From: Mobiluncus porci
GTDB lineage: Bacteria; Actinomycetota; Actinomycetes; Actinomycetales; Actinomycetaceae
Length of the DNA stretch: 64,000 nt
NCBI RefSeq assembly: GCF_009695935.1
Contig: NZ_VUMY01000007.1
Coordinates: 58,971-122,970, forward strand
Reading direction: 5' to 3'
Part shown: positions 35,869 to 44,377 of the stretch, in pieces
How the letters are laid out: each line of letters opens with the position of its first letter
Numbering within the stretch: the first letter of the stretch is position 1
Position numbers and translations under genes: made by a program
Notes under the pieces: model-generated
Told to the model about the DNA's origin: nothing
Database searches by the model: none
The model's input: the letters and a program-made list of their open reading frames with translations, nothing else

Positions 35869-36521
35869 CGCAGTAGCCCCGCCCGGAATGCTGCTGCCAC
35901 CGCACCCGCGCGGTTATTAACCCCAAGCTTCGCCATTAAAGACTGAACCTGTTTCTTCACAGTTTCAATGCTCGTCCCGAGCCGCCGCGCAATCTCCTTA
36001 GTCTCCAAAGAATCCGCTAAAAGTCCCACAATCTCCAGCTCCCGGTCGGTAAGAACCCCTTCCCAAACAGATTCCCCGCTCATTTTCGAGGGAGCGACAG
36101 TCGAAGCGCCCTTGAGCTGTTCCACCACAACCATCGAACATTTAGATGAAAACACCAACTCGCCTTGCAAGGCCCGCCCTAAACAATCCGCAATCAAAGC
36201 CGGATTGTCCTCCTTCATGAAATAACCCCGCGCTCCCGCGCGAAAAGCTGCCTGTACTTTATCAGTAGTAGTCAAGGTCGAAACCACAATCATCATCGGA
36301 GGATTATCGAGTTTTTGAAAGGCCTGAATCGTCGCCGTGCCACCCATGCCAGGCATCTGCAAATCAATCAAAATCAGCTCAACGGGTTCCACCGCAAATT
36401 TCTCAAGCGACTCCTCACCTGAACCCGCTTCCCACACCACCTCAACTCCTGGCTCCTGCCCCAAAGTCGACACCAAAAGACCCCGCACAAAAGCATCATC
36501 ATCCACCAGAGCAATCCGCAT
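35865..36521 (-). CDS. NarL/FixJ-family response regulator
   Basis: The 218-residue protein has a receiver domain (1-120) with acidic residues D7-D9, phosphoacceptor D53 (LILIDLQMPGMGG) and K103-region (YFMKED). A LuxR-type helix-turn-helix follows (~150-215: LTDRELEIVGLLADSLETKE, IARRLGTSIETVKKQV). It is coupled to the histidine kinase. It lies 40 bp after the ABC ATPase gene in the same orientation, so it may share that transcript as well. The GTCTATACCCC palindromes at 31.8 and 34.4 kb are plausible binding sites. Confidence 0.88.
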   Translation of the reverse strand: MRIALVDDDAFVRGLLVSTLGQEPGVEVVWEAGSGEESLEKFAVEPVELILIDLQMPGMGGTATIQAFQKLDNPPMMIVVSTLTTTDKVQAAFRAGARGYFMKEDNPALIADCLGRALQGELVFSSKCSMVVVEQLKGASTVAPSKMSGESVWEGVLTDRELEIVGLLADSLETKEIARRLGTSIETVKKQVQSLMAKLGVNNRAGAVAAAFRAGLLR

Positions 36522-36561
36522 CTTGTACCTTTCCGCTTTGGACGAACCTAGTAACTAGCGT

Positions 36562-37353
36562 TTAGGACAATAAAGTTCGGTCGGAGAGCGCCGCGCCTTT
36601 GAACTTTGCGAACTCGGCCAAGAGATCATCGACGGATGCCTTCGCCTTTTCCTCCCCGCTTAGCTCGAAAATGATCTGGCCTTCGTGCATCATTATCAGG
36701 CGATTCCCTAGCGTTAGGGCTTGCTCCATATTGTGCGTCACCATCAGGGTCGTGAGGTTGTGTTTCGCGACCAACTCGCGGGTGAGGTTCGTGATCAGTT
36801 CCGCGCGGGTCGGGTCAAGGGCGGCAGTGTGTTCGTCCAACAAGAGAATCTTCGGTTTAGTGAACACCGCCATCACGAGCGACAGGGCTTGGCGCTGTCC
36901 ACCGGAAAGCAGCCCGACGCGGGCGGTCAAACGTTCCTCCAGCCCTTGTTCCAGGATCTTTAGCTCCTCGCGGAACTGGGCCTTGCGCGCCCGAGTGACC
37001 CCGAGCCCGAGCCCATGACCGTGGGTCCTGGCCCACGCGATTGCGAGGTTTTCTTCAATGGTCAAGTGCGGGCAGGTCCCTGCCATCGGGTCTTGGAAGA
37101 CGCGTCCGACATAGCGGGCAACTTTATAGTCCGGCTGTCGCGTCACGTCGTGACCATCAATGATGACTCTCCCAAGATCGGGGCGATAGCGCCCAGAGAC
37201 AACATTCAACAAAGTGGATTTACCGGCCCCGTTGGAGCCAATAATCGTCACGAAGTCGCCTTCGGCAAGGCGCAAAGACACGTCCCGCAGCGCAATCTTC
37301 TCGTTGATGGTGCGGCGGAAAAACGCCTTGGAAATATGTTCGAGTTCTAGCAT
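36562..37353 (-). CDS. ABC transporter ATP-binding protein (TrpZ-like)
   Basis: The protein has ~263 residues. Walker A is IIGSNGAGKST, the signature is LLSGGQRQALSLVMAVF, and Walker B runs into LLLDEHTAALDP. The D-loop and the switch histidine (LMVTHNMEQAL) are present. The start is the ATG with GGGGG seven bases upstream; a GTG two codons earlier overlaps the permease stop. It is the last gene of the substrate-binding protein, permease, ATPase importer, and the two-component genes follow directly. Confidence 0.88.
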   Translation of the reverse strand: MLELEHISKAFFRRTINEKIALRDVSLRLAEGDFVTIIGSNGAGKSTLLNVVSGRYRPDLGRVIIDGHDVTRQPDYKVARYVGRVFQDPMAGTCPHLTIEENLAIAWARTHGHGLGLGVTRARKAQFREELKILEQGLEERLTARVGLLSGGQRQALSLVMAVFTKPKILLLDEHTAALDPTRAELITNLTRELVAKHNLTTLMVTHNMEQALTLGNRLIMMHEGQIIFELSGEEKAKASVDDLLAEFAKFKGAALSDRTLLS

Positions 37354-37355
37354 TT

Positions 37356-38345
37356 TCACGCCCCCTTCCGTTTCGTCCGCTTAGTGAGATTCTTGTCGGC
37401 CGGACGGGTATCTCCCGAATCGAGTTCTTCCGCGTCGGCCATGTCCCAAGGCTGAACCTCACCGAATTCGGCTTTCGGGTCGTTGCTCTTGAACAACCGG
37501 AAGTTCTTCCATCGCGGGGCAATCAGCGCGATAACAACGATGACGGCCGATAGCAGTTTCATGTCATTGGCGTCGAATCCCGGAATCATCAAGGCCGCTT
37601 GAATAATGAGGCGGTAAACAATCGAGCCGGCGATAACCGCGACGACCGCCACCCAGACTCGACCGGTCGGGACGACGGCCGTGCCGATGATGACCGAGGC
37701 GAGACCGGCAATGATGAGACCAACCCCCATCGAGATGTCAGCGAATCCGTTGTACTGGCAAAACAGCGCGCCGGACAGAGACACCAGGCCGTTGGAGAGA
37801 GCCAAGCCGATGAGTTTCGCCGTGTTTGAGTTAATGCCTTGGGCGTGGGACATTTCTTCGTTGTCTCCGGTGGCTCGCAGACTAAGCCCCAGGTTCGTAG
37901 AGAGAAACCAGGTCAGCGCAACCCCAAAAATCGAAACGAAAGCCGCGAGAATTCCGACCGAGACCCAGGTTCCCAAGAGGTTTCCGTTAGCCAGCGGGCT
38001 AAACACAGTATCGGCTCCAAGGAGGGAAACGTTGGCTTTCCCCATGATGCGGAGGTTCACCGACCACAAACCAATCTGGGTCAAGATACCGGCCAGAAGC
38101 GGGTGGATCTTCCCGACCGTGTTGAGCAGGCCCGTAACGAACCCCGCGACCAGTCCTACCCCGAAGCCGGCCACGGTCGCGAGCCAGGGGCTCACTCCCC
38201 CGACAATCAGGACCGCGCAGGTGGCAGCGCCGGTCGTGAAGCTGGAGTCGATGGTGAGATCCGCGAAGTCAAGGATTCTGAAGGTGAGGTAAACCCCCAA
38301 GGCCATCAGGGCGTATATGAGCCCGAGGTCAAGCGCTGCAATCAT
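37356..38345 (-). CDS. ABC transporter permease (TrpY-like, BPD_transp_2)
   Basis: The 329-residue protein has about eight TM helices. YALMALGVYLTFRILDFADL, TIDSSFTTGAATCAVLI and LSLRATGDNEEMSHAQGINS (the coupling-loop block) are characteristic of permeases that pair with ABC_sub_bind-type binding proteins. The C-terminal ~50 residues are a hydrophilic cytoplasmic tail (ELDSGDTRPADKNLTKRTKR). It lies 72 bp after the binding-protein gene. Confidence 0.87.
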   Translation of the reverse strand: MIAALDLGLIYALMALGVYLTFRILDFADLTIDSSFTTGAATCAVLIVGGVSPWLATVAGFGVGLVAGFVTGLLNTVGKIHPLLAGILTQIGLWSVNLRIMGKANVSLLGADTVFSPLANGNLLGTWVSVGILAAFVSIFGVALTWFLSTNLGLSLRATGDNEEMSHAQGINSNTAKLIGLALSNGLVSLSGALFCQYNGFADISMGVGLIIAGLASVIIGTAVVPTGRVWVAVVAVIAGSIVYRLIIQAALMIPGFDANDMKLLSAVIVVIALIAPRWKNFRLFKSNDPKAEFGEVQPWDMADAEELDSGDTRPADKNLTKRTKRKGA

Positions 38346-38417
38346 AAGTTAATCTCTTATCTTTCCCGAATTATTCGTTTCTCCTATTAAATCGAAATTC
38401 GGTCGAACTTCCTAAGC

Positions 38418-39410
38418 TTATTCGACGGTCTTATCGGCCTTATCGAGGAGTTCTTGCGGAAGCGGGGAACCCATCCGCTCCGCGGCCTTCGGATTCACGA
38501 CGAGCTGCGGGGTCTTTTGGGCCTCCACCGCCATGGTTTCCGGCTTAGCCCCGCCCTTCAGGATCTTCACGGCCATCTCACCGGTCTGACGTCCCAAAGT
38601 CTCGTAATCCAAGCCGTAGGTCAAAGCCCCACCCTTGGATACGGAATCCGACTCGCCGACCACGACCAAAATCTTGTTGGCCTCAGCGTACTGAATCACA
38701 GAAGCCAGCGCGGAAACCACCGTGTTATCGGTCGGGACATAGATGGCATCAACGCCTTCCAAAGCCTGGGCAGCTTGAACCACCTCGGAGGAGTTTGTCA
38801 CCGTCTTTTCCACGACTTCCAGACCCTGAGCCTTGGCTTCCTCGCGAGCCAGTTTCACCTGCACCTCGGAGTTCACCTCGCCGGAAGAATAAATGATGCC
38901 AACTTTCTTGGCTTGGGGCTTAACCTGCTTTACGAGGTCGATCTGTTCCGCCACCGGATTCATATCAGTCGTTCCCGTCACGTTTCCCCCGGGGGCATTG
39001 TTAGAAGCCACCAGCTTCGCGGCCTCCGGATCAGTCACTGCGGTGAACAGCACCGGCACATCCGTCACTTTACCGGCTACGGCCTGAGCCATCGGGGTTG
39101 CCACCGCCAAGATCAAATCGAGATCCTGGGTGGCAAACTTCGCCGCGATAGAACTCGCGGTGCCCTGGTCGTTCTGGGCGTTTTGGTCATCATAGGTAAC
39201 CTCCAGGCCGGCATCTTTTAGAGCCGACTTGAAGCCCTTTACGGAGGCGTCCAAAGAGGGGTGGCTCACAATTTGGCTAATCCCAACCTTGTATTTGCCG
39301 TCATCAGCCGCAGGACTCCCAGACGTGGACGACTTCGCCGGGGTTCCTCCGCAGGCGGTCAAAGCCAGAGCCAAGGTTCCAGCCGCAATGGGAACAAACA
39401 GTTTGCGCAT
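38418..39410 (-). CDS. ABC_sub_bind-family substrate-binding lipoprotein (TrpX-like)
   Basis: The 330-residue protein has lipobox LALTACGG and a periplasmic-binding fold. YKVGISQIVSHPSLDASVKG opens the first lobe; GNVTGTTDMNPVAEQIDLVK and GIIYSSGEVNSEVQVKLARE are family blocks. The family includes the tryptophan-uptake protein TrpX of streptococci, but the ligand here is not proven. The start is the ATG of MRKLFVPIAAG; the longer frame has no leader-like sequence. It lies at the head of the importer operon. Confidence 0.85.
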   Translation of the reverse strand: MRKLFVPIAAGTLALALTACGGTPAKSSTSGSPAADDGKYKVGISQIVSHPSLDASVKGFKSALKDAGLEVTYDDQNAQNDQGTASSIAAKFATQDLDLILAVATPMAQAVAGKVTDVPVLFTAVTDPEAAKLVASNNAPGGNVTGTTDMNPVAEQIDLVKQVKPQAKKVGIIYSSGEVNSEVQVKLAREEAKAQGLEVVEKTVTNSSEVVQAAQALEGVDAIYVPTDNTVVSALASVIQYAEANKILVVVGESDSVSKGGALTYGLDYETLGRQTGEMAVKILKGGAKPETMAVEAQKTPQLVVNPKAAERMGSPLPQELLDKADKTVE

Positions 39411-39535
39411 GGTAAACATCCTTTTCCTCGGAAAACTTGCATTTACCCTAGCGCGATTCATGTTTTGGGAAAAGTTTGTCTCACATTTTGAGCACCGGTG
39501 AACCTGCTGAAAATCCCGAAAAAACCGGCAAACGC

Positions 39536-41161
39536 CTAAACTGGCCCTATAACACGATCTCGCAGATACCACCACAGGGTCTTAAGCGCCTGAATCAGGA
39601 TCGTGTCCGTAACGTGGCGTGACATCCACGAATTAATCCCCATCACGGCGAAAGTCATGCGTTCGGTCCAGTTACCGGTTCGGAGATCTTTTGGAACCCA
39701 GGAAATATGCTTGAGCCGGGTGGCGGAAAAAGGTCTGGTGTATTGGTACATTGCCTCCAAGCCGTGTCGGATGCCCTGCCCAGTTTCCTCGCGCACCGGC
39801 ATCGTCGCTTGCCAGGAACCCCGCAGTGAGAGGTAGGTATCGTTTACCAAAACCGTTGAAACCTCGATGTTATTAATGAAGTTCGTCACAAACTCCATAT
39901 CCTGAGTAAAAAGACAGGCAGAGTTTACAATGCGTGATTTCGTCAAATGTCCGATGACTTCCGTCACGTCGCGGAACGGCACTATCGCGACCACCGGCCC
40001 ATAAAACTCCGTGGTCAAAAGCGATTGGGCAGACTGCAAATCCGTCACGATGGTCGGTTCGAAAAATGTCGGTGAGACCTCAGGCCTCGCGTGACTTCCC
40101 GTGAGTACTCTCCCGCCTTTTGTCAGAAGCTGCTCAACTATATAGCGGCTATAATTCGCTCTTTCGGGGCGCAGCAAGGAGCCTACCGCGGCATTTTTCT
40201 CGTGATAAGTCCCCAACCGAAGTTGATCTCGAGTATATTCGGCGAGGAGTTCCTCAAAGGGCTCTTTCACCCGTTCTTGCACAAATATGACTTCCAGGCC
40301 GGAAATAGACTGTCCGGCGTTTTGGAAAGCCGCCCGCGCGCAGCCTTTGGCCGCATTCCACAGCTTCGCGTCTTCGAGAATCACCGCCACATTCTTGAAC
40401 GTCCCGAAAAAAGTCACGGGGACAGAATAGAAGCCGCATTGTTTCGCGACCTTACGGCAGGTTTCCGTGGAAGCCACGATAGAGACGTAGTCCAATCCCG
40501 GGATAAGTTTCATCCCCAAATCGACCGTGGGAGAAACCACGATCCTCCACACGTCCGAGGGAAGACCGGCGCTCACCAAGAGAGCCTTCATCATCAAGGC
40601 GCCTATGGCTGCTTGTGGAGTAACAAAATTCACGACCGTATTCCCTGCCATCACCGCAGTCAGGAGATCGCACACCATGGATAGCTGGAAATCCGGAGAG
40701 GAAAAGAGCCCCACCACACCGAGCGGCTTTCGTTCCACTCGGTAGGAAGACATCGGGACGGCTCCGCTCCCGCGTCGAAGTTTCATCAAATGCTTTAAAG
40801 CCCGTTTCGTGGACAGAGAGTGGCTCAAGATGTCAAGATATTCTTCAGTGGCATCTACTCGAGATTTTCCGCTCAAGAGCTGGGAAAGACCGAGGATGGA
40901 CTCCTGATGACGCAAAACTTGACGCAAGAACCGGTAGAGAATCCTCGAGCGCTGGTAGCTTCCGCTGTTGGTCCATTGAACCGACATGACTTTGGCGTGA
41001 GAGAGAGAATTAAACGCATCTTCAATCGTGGAACAGCGAATCTCCCCGATGACTTCCCAGTGTTGCACATCATAGATATCCACAGCCTCACCATTTTCGG
41101 TGGAAGCTGCTGCGAACAATGCGTCAAGGAATTCTTGATCGATTCCATCTGGAAGATTCAT
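39536..41161 (-). CDS. aldehyde-dehydrogenase-fold protein lacking the catalytic cysteine (copy 2)
   Basis: The 541-residue protein has an ALDH Rossmann fold related to succinate-semialdehyde dehydrogenases (PLGVVGLFSSPDFQLSMVCD, GNTVVNFVTPQAAIGALMMK). The active-site block is FQNAGQSISGLEVIFV; the cysteine expected after GQ-x is isoleucine. The ELGGK general-base block is replaced by FKNVAVILED. Both catalytic residues are therefore missing. The C-terminal 40 residues end with a hydrophobic WMSRHVTDTILIQALKTLWW stretch. The start has GAGGAGGTGGC upstream. It lies 78 bp after its paralogue. Confidence 0.75.
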   Translation of the reverse strand: MNLPDGIDQEFLDALFAAASTENGEAVDIYDVQHWEVIGEIRCSTIEDAFNSLSHAKVMSVQWTNSGSYQRSRILYRFLRQVLRHQESILGLSQLLSGKSRVDATEEYLDILSHSLSTKRALKHLMKLRRGSGAVPMSSYRVERKPLGVVGLFSSPDFQLSMVCDLLTAVMAGNTVVNFVTPQAAIGALMMKALLVSAGLPSDVWRIVVSPTVDLGMKLIPGLDYVSIVASTETCRKVAKQCGFYSVPVTFFGTFKNVAVILEDAKLWNAAKGCARAAFQNAGQSISGLEVIFVQERVKEPFEELLAEYTRDQLRLGTYHEKNAAVGSLLRPERANYSRYIVEQLLTKGGRVLTGSHARPEVSPTFFEPTIVTDLQSAQSLLTTEFYGPVVAIVPFRDVTEVIGHLTKSRIVNSACLFTQDMEFVTNFINNIEVSTVLVNDTYLSLRGSWQATMPVREETGQGIRHGLEAMYQYTRPFSATRLKHISWVPKDLRTGNWTERMTFAVMGINSWMSRHVTDTILIQALKTLWWYLRDRVIGPV

Positions 41162-41239
41162 GCCACCTCCTCTCCAAGGTTTTCTCTGAGTTTGTTAATT
41201 CATCAAGCGGTTTGCGGAAAAGACGATACCGATCCGTGA

Positions 41240-42856
41240 TTATTTCGGCTCAGGCTCAGCCGCAAGCTTCGCATGAGATGCGTCAAGGGGGGGGGAGAGA
41301 GAGAACGAGGAAAACATCGAAGTTCGTACTGCCATTTTGGCTGAGAAAAACGTGACGCGTTCGACGATATTATTCGGCTCTATCACGTCAGGAACCCAAA
41401 TCCGTCCCCATTGTCTCGTAGTTGACTGGATTCTGGCATACTGGGTGATGGATTCCATTCCGTGACGGATGCCATTGCCGGTGTCCTTGATTCCCTGAAT
41501 GGGAGCCTGCCACGCTGAGTATAAGGTCATATATGAGTCGTTGATGGAAACTGCGGAAGTGCTCGAAGCCTCAAGGAACTCGCGCATAGTCTCTCTGGAG
41601 CGGGTAAATAAATACGTACAGTACGGGTGACGCGATACCCCTAAAAAGCGGGTGATTTCTGAAAGGTCGTGGAATGGCAGAAGGCAAACCATGGGGCCGT
41701 GGAATTCGCGACCAAAGACTTTTGCCGAACGAGGCACCTTGGCAAGAATCGTGGGTTCAAAGAAGCTCTCCCCCAGACTGGGACGAGGCTCGCCTCCGGT
41801 GACGAGTTCCGCTCCCAGCGCCACGGCATCTTTGACATAGTCATGCAGAACCCGCACGCGCTTGGGGTTCAACATTGTCCCCATTGTCGTACTGAAATCC
41901 GACAGCGGGCCAATAGTAATTTGGTCTTCCACGAAGTCTTTCAGGGCCATTTTGAAGTCATCAAAGATGGTGTCCTGAATAAAAGCCACCTCAACAGAGT
42001 TAACAGTCTGCCCGGAGCATTGAAAACCTGCCCGCGCAATCCCCCGCACCGCATGGTCGAATTTCGCATCCTCGCAGACCACTCCGGTGTTTAGGACTTG
42101 CAGAAAACCCTTGAAAGGCACCCCGGCATCTTGCGCGGAGCGTTCCACCCTTCGCCCTAGTTGCTGCGAGCCTAACACAACCACCATGTCTAGACCCGGA
42201 ATAATGGAGCGTCCCGGACCGGAAGTCGTGGCGGGAATAATCTTCCACAGCCCGAAAGGCATCCCTGCATCAACCAGCATAGCGTGGAGCAACACCGCGC
42301 CCAGAGATGCCTGCGGGGTCACAAAGTTCACGACCGCATTGCCCGCAACCAGAGCCTGCATAACATCATTCAGCGAGGACAGCGGCCAATCCGGAGAGGT
42401 AAACATGCCAATCACTCCGAAGGGCCGATAACGGAGCCGCCACTTGGAGAAGGGGGAGGCTCCCCTGCCGCGACGGTTTTTACCGAGTTTTTGAGACAGA
42501 TATTTGGAAGTCCTCGTGGTGGACAGCAAATCAAGGAATTCTTCGTTGGCGTCAATCCGGGACTTTCCGCTCAGCATCTGGCTCATCGCCACGATTTCAT
42601 CTTGGAATTTCCACAGCGCTTGGCTGAAGCGAGCCATAACTTGCGCCCGTCCGAGACTCCCGAGATCCTGCCAGACGATTTGGGCAGCTTGCATCGAGAG
42701 CAGGGCGTCTTTCGCGTCATCTTCGGTGGCGGTGGCGACTCTCGTCAGCAATCGTCCCGATTCCACATCGACCACATCTTTACGGGGACCATGCATCCAG
42801 GACAAGAATTCTGCCAAAGTGGCATAGAAAGTGTCGTCCAAAACATCGGATTGCAT
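41240..42856 (-). CDS. aldehyde-dehydrogenase-fold protein lacking the catalytic cysteine (copy 1)
   Basis: The 538-residue paralogue of the next gene has RPFGVIGMFTSPDWPLSSLN and AGNAVVNFVTPQASLGAVLL in the NAD-binding half. The active-site block is FQCSGQTVNSVEVAFI; the canonical GQ-x-C position is valine, and the only nearby cysteine is four residues earlier. The general-base ELGGK block is replaced by LQVLNTGVVCED. It is probably inactive as a dehydrogenase, or uses the shifted cysteine. The start has GGAGGGGAA upstream. A G9-(AG)4 tract lies in the last codons (41287-41304). Confidence 0.75.
   Translation of the reverse strand: MQSDVLDDTFYATLAEFLSWMHGPRKDVVDVESGRLLTRVATATEDDAKDALLSMQAAQIVWQDLGSLGRAQVMARFSQALWKFQDEIVAMSQMLSGKSRIDANEEFLDLLSTTRTSKYLSQKLGKNRRGRGASPFSKWRLRYRPFGVIGMFTSPDWPLSSLNDVMQALVAGNAVVNFVTPQASLGAVLLHAMLVDAGMPFGLWKIIPATTSGPGRSIIPGLDMVVVLGSQQLGRRVERSAQDAGVPFKGFLQVLNTGVVCEDAKFDHAVRGIARAGFQCSGQTVNSVEVAFIQDTIFDDFKMALKDFVEDQITIGPLSDFSTTMGTMLNPKRVRVLHDYVKDAVALGAELVTGGEPRPSLGESFFEPTILAKVPRSAKVFGREFHGPMVCLLPFHDLSEITRFLGVSRHPYCTYLFTRSRETMREFLEASSTSAVSINDSYMTLYSAWQAPIQGIKDTGNGIRHGMESITQYARIQSTTRQWGRIWVPDVIEPNNIVERVTFFSAKMAVRTSMFSSFSLSPPLDASHAKLAAEPEPK
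41287..41304. repeat. G9-(AG)4 slippage-prone tract at the 3' end of the ALDH-like gene
   Basis: Nine consecutive G residues are followed by AGAGAGAGA (plus-strand reading). The tract falls about 18 codons before the stop of the minus-strand gene and encodes FSLSPPL. A change of one or two units would replace only the extreme C-terminus. Confidence 0.7.
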
Positions 42857-42952
42857 TTCCCCTCCTTCCCCTGTGGCTCACTTGAAGAATCTCAGAGAAT
42901 TATATCGAAACTGCGCCTAGATTAACGCGAAAGCAGAGAACAAACCTTAAAC

Positions 42953-42993
42953 CCTAGGGGGGCGGGAAGCCGAAGCTTCCCGCCCCCCCTAGG
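42953..42993 (-). terminator. hairpin terminator after tuf
   Basis: CCTAGGGGGGCGGGAAGC pairs with GCTTCCCGCCCCCCCTAGG around a CGAA tetraloop, with one bulged base. It starts 17 bp past the tuf stop. The tail is only weakly T-rich (TTTAAGGTTTG), but the GC-rich stem is very stable. Confidence 0.75.
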
Positions 42994-43010
42994 ATTTCAG
43001 CCAATCGGAA

Positions 43011-44207
43011 CTAGCCGATGATCTTGGTTACCTTACCGGAACCAACGGTGCGGCCGCCCTCGCGGATAGCGAAGCCGAGGCCTTCTTCCATAGCGATAGG
43101 CTGAATCAGCTCAACGTCGATTTCAGTCGTGTCGCCAGGCATAACCATTTCGGTGCCTTCCGGCAACTTGATGACGCCGGTAACGTCGGTGGTGCGGAAG
43201 AAGAACTGCGGGCGGTAGCCGTCGTAGAACGACTTGTGGCGTCCACCTTCGTCCTTCTTCAAGATGTAGACCTTGCCCTCGAACTTGGTGTGCGGGGTCA
43301 CGGAACCGGGGACGCAGACGACCTGGCCGCGCTCCACGTCTTCACGCTTGGTGCCACGCAGCAACAGACCACAGTTCTCGCCGGCGTAGGCTTCGTCCAT
43401 GGACTTGTGGAACATTTCGATACCGGTGACGGTGGTCTTCTGAGTGTCGCGAATACCAACGATTTCGACTTCAGAGTTCAACGGTAGCTTGCCGCGCTCC
43501 ACACGACCGGTGACAACGGTGCCACGACCGGTGATGGTGAAGACGTCCTCAATCGGCATCAAGAACGGCTTGTCCAAGTCACGCTCTGGAGTCGGGATGT
43601 AGGTGTCAACCGCCTCCATGAGCTCTTCGATCTTCGCGGACCATTCCGGATCGCCTTCCAAAGCCTTCAAAGCGGAGACGTGAATGATCGGGCAGTCGCG
43701 GTCGAAGCCCTGCTTTTCGAGGTCGTCACGGATTTCATCCTCGACGATCTCGAGCATGTCCTCGTCAACGTCCGGGGAGTCACACTTGTTCAGAGCGACG
43801 AGAATCGACGGCACGCCAACCTGCTTCGCGAGCAAGATGTGTTCCTTGGTCTGAGCCATCGGGCCGTCGGTCGCGGCGACCACGAGGATAGCGCCGTCCA
43901 TCTGGGCTGCGCCGGTAATCATGTTCTTGATGTAGTCGGCGTGGCCAGGGGCGTCCACGTGAGCGTAGTGACGCGCCGGGGTTTCGTATTCAACGTGAGA
44001 CACGTTGATGGTAATGCCGCGCTGACGTTCCTCAGGAGCGTTATCCACCTGATCAAAGGGGGTGAACTTGTTCGCGGGCAAATCCGGGTACTTTTCCGCC
44101 AACACCTTAGTGATAGCAGCGGTCAGAGTAGTTTTGCCGTGGTCAACGTGACCAATGGTGCCGACGTTAACGTGCGGCTTGTCGTGAGTGTAAGTGCCTT
44201 GTGCCAC
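43011..44207 (-). CDS. tuf: elongation factor Tu
   Basis: The 398-residue GTPase delivers aminoacyl-tRNA to the ribosome. GHVDHGKT (P loop), [12 protein letters not shown] (G3) and ALNKCDSPD (G4) are present, and [20 protein letters not shown] lies in domain 3. The start is the GTG at 44205-44207 behind GGAGGAAAGAAA. The longer frame adds 17 residues with no family match. The second-last gene of the usual rpsL-rpsG-fusA-tuf order is preserved, with 170 bp before tuf that could hold an extra promoter. Confidence 0.98.
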   Translation of the reverse strand: MAQGTYTHDKPHVNVGTIGHVDHGKTTLTAAITKVLAEKYPDLPANKFTPFDQVDNAPEERQRGITINVSHVEYETPARHYAHVDAPGHADYIKNMITGAAQMDGAILVVAATDGPMAQTKEHILLAKQVGVPSILVALNKCDSPDVDEDMLEIVEDEIRDDLEKQGFDRDCPIIHVSALKALEGDPEWSAKIEELMEAVDTYIPTPERDLDKPFLMPIEDVFTITGRGTVVTGRVERGKLPLNSEVEIVGIRDTQKTTVTGIEMFHKSMDEAYAGENCGLLLRGTKREDVERGQVVCVPGSVTPHTKFEGKVYILKKDEGGRHKSFYDGYRPQFFFRTTDVTGVIKLPEGTEMVMPGDTTEIDVELIQPIAMEEGLGFAIREGGRTVGSGKVTKIIG

Positions 44208-44377
44208 TTCTTTCTTTCCTCCTGGACTTTTAGGTAGTTTGCTCCGATTAATAAGCAACTAGAAGAATATCACTTACTTCCGGATTTTCCTACCTGGGTT
44301 GTTTTTTCTTTGCGTTTATTTGAACGACCCTTGGGAAACATTTATTCCGCATATTTCCCAAGGGCGTTCAGTCTTAC

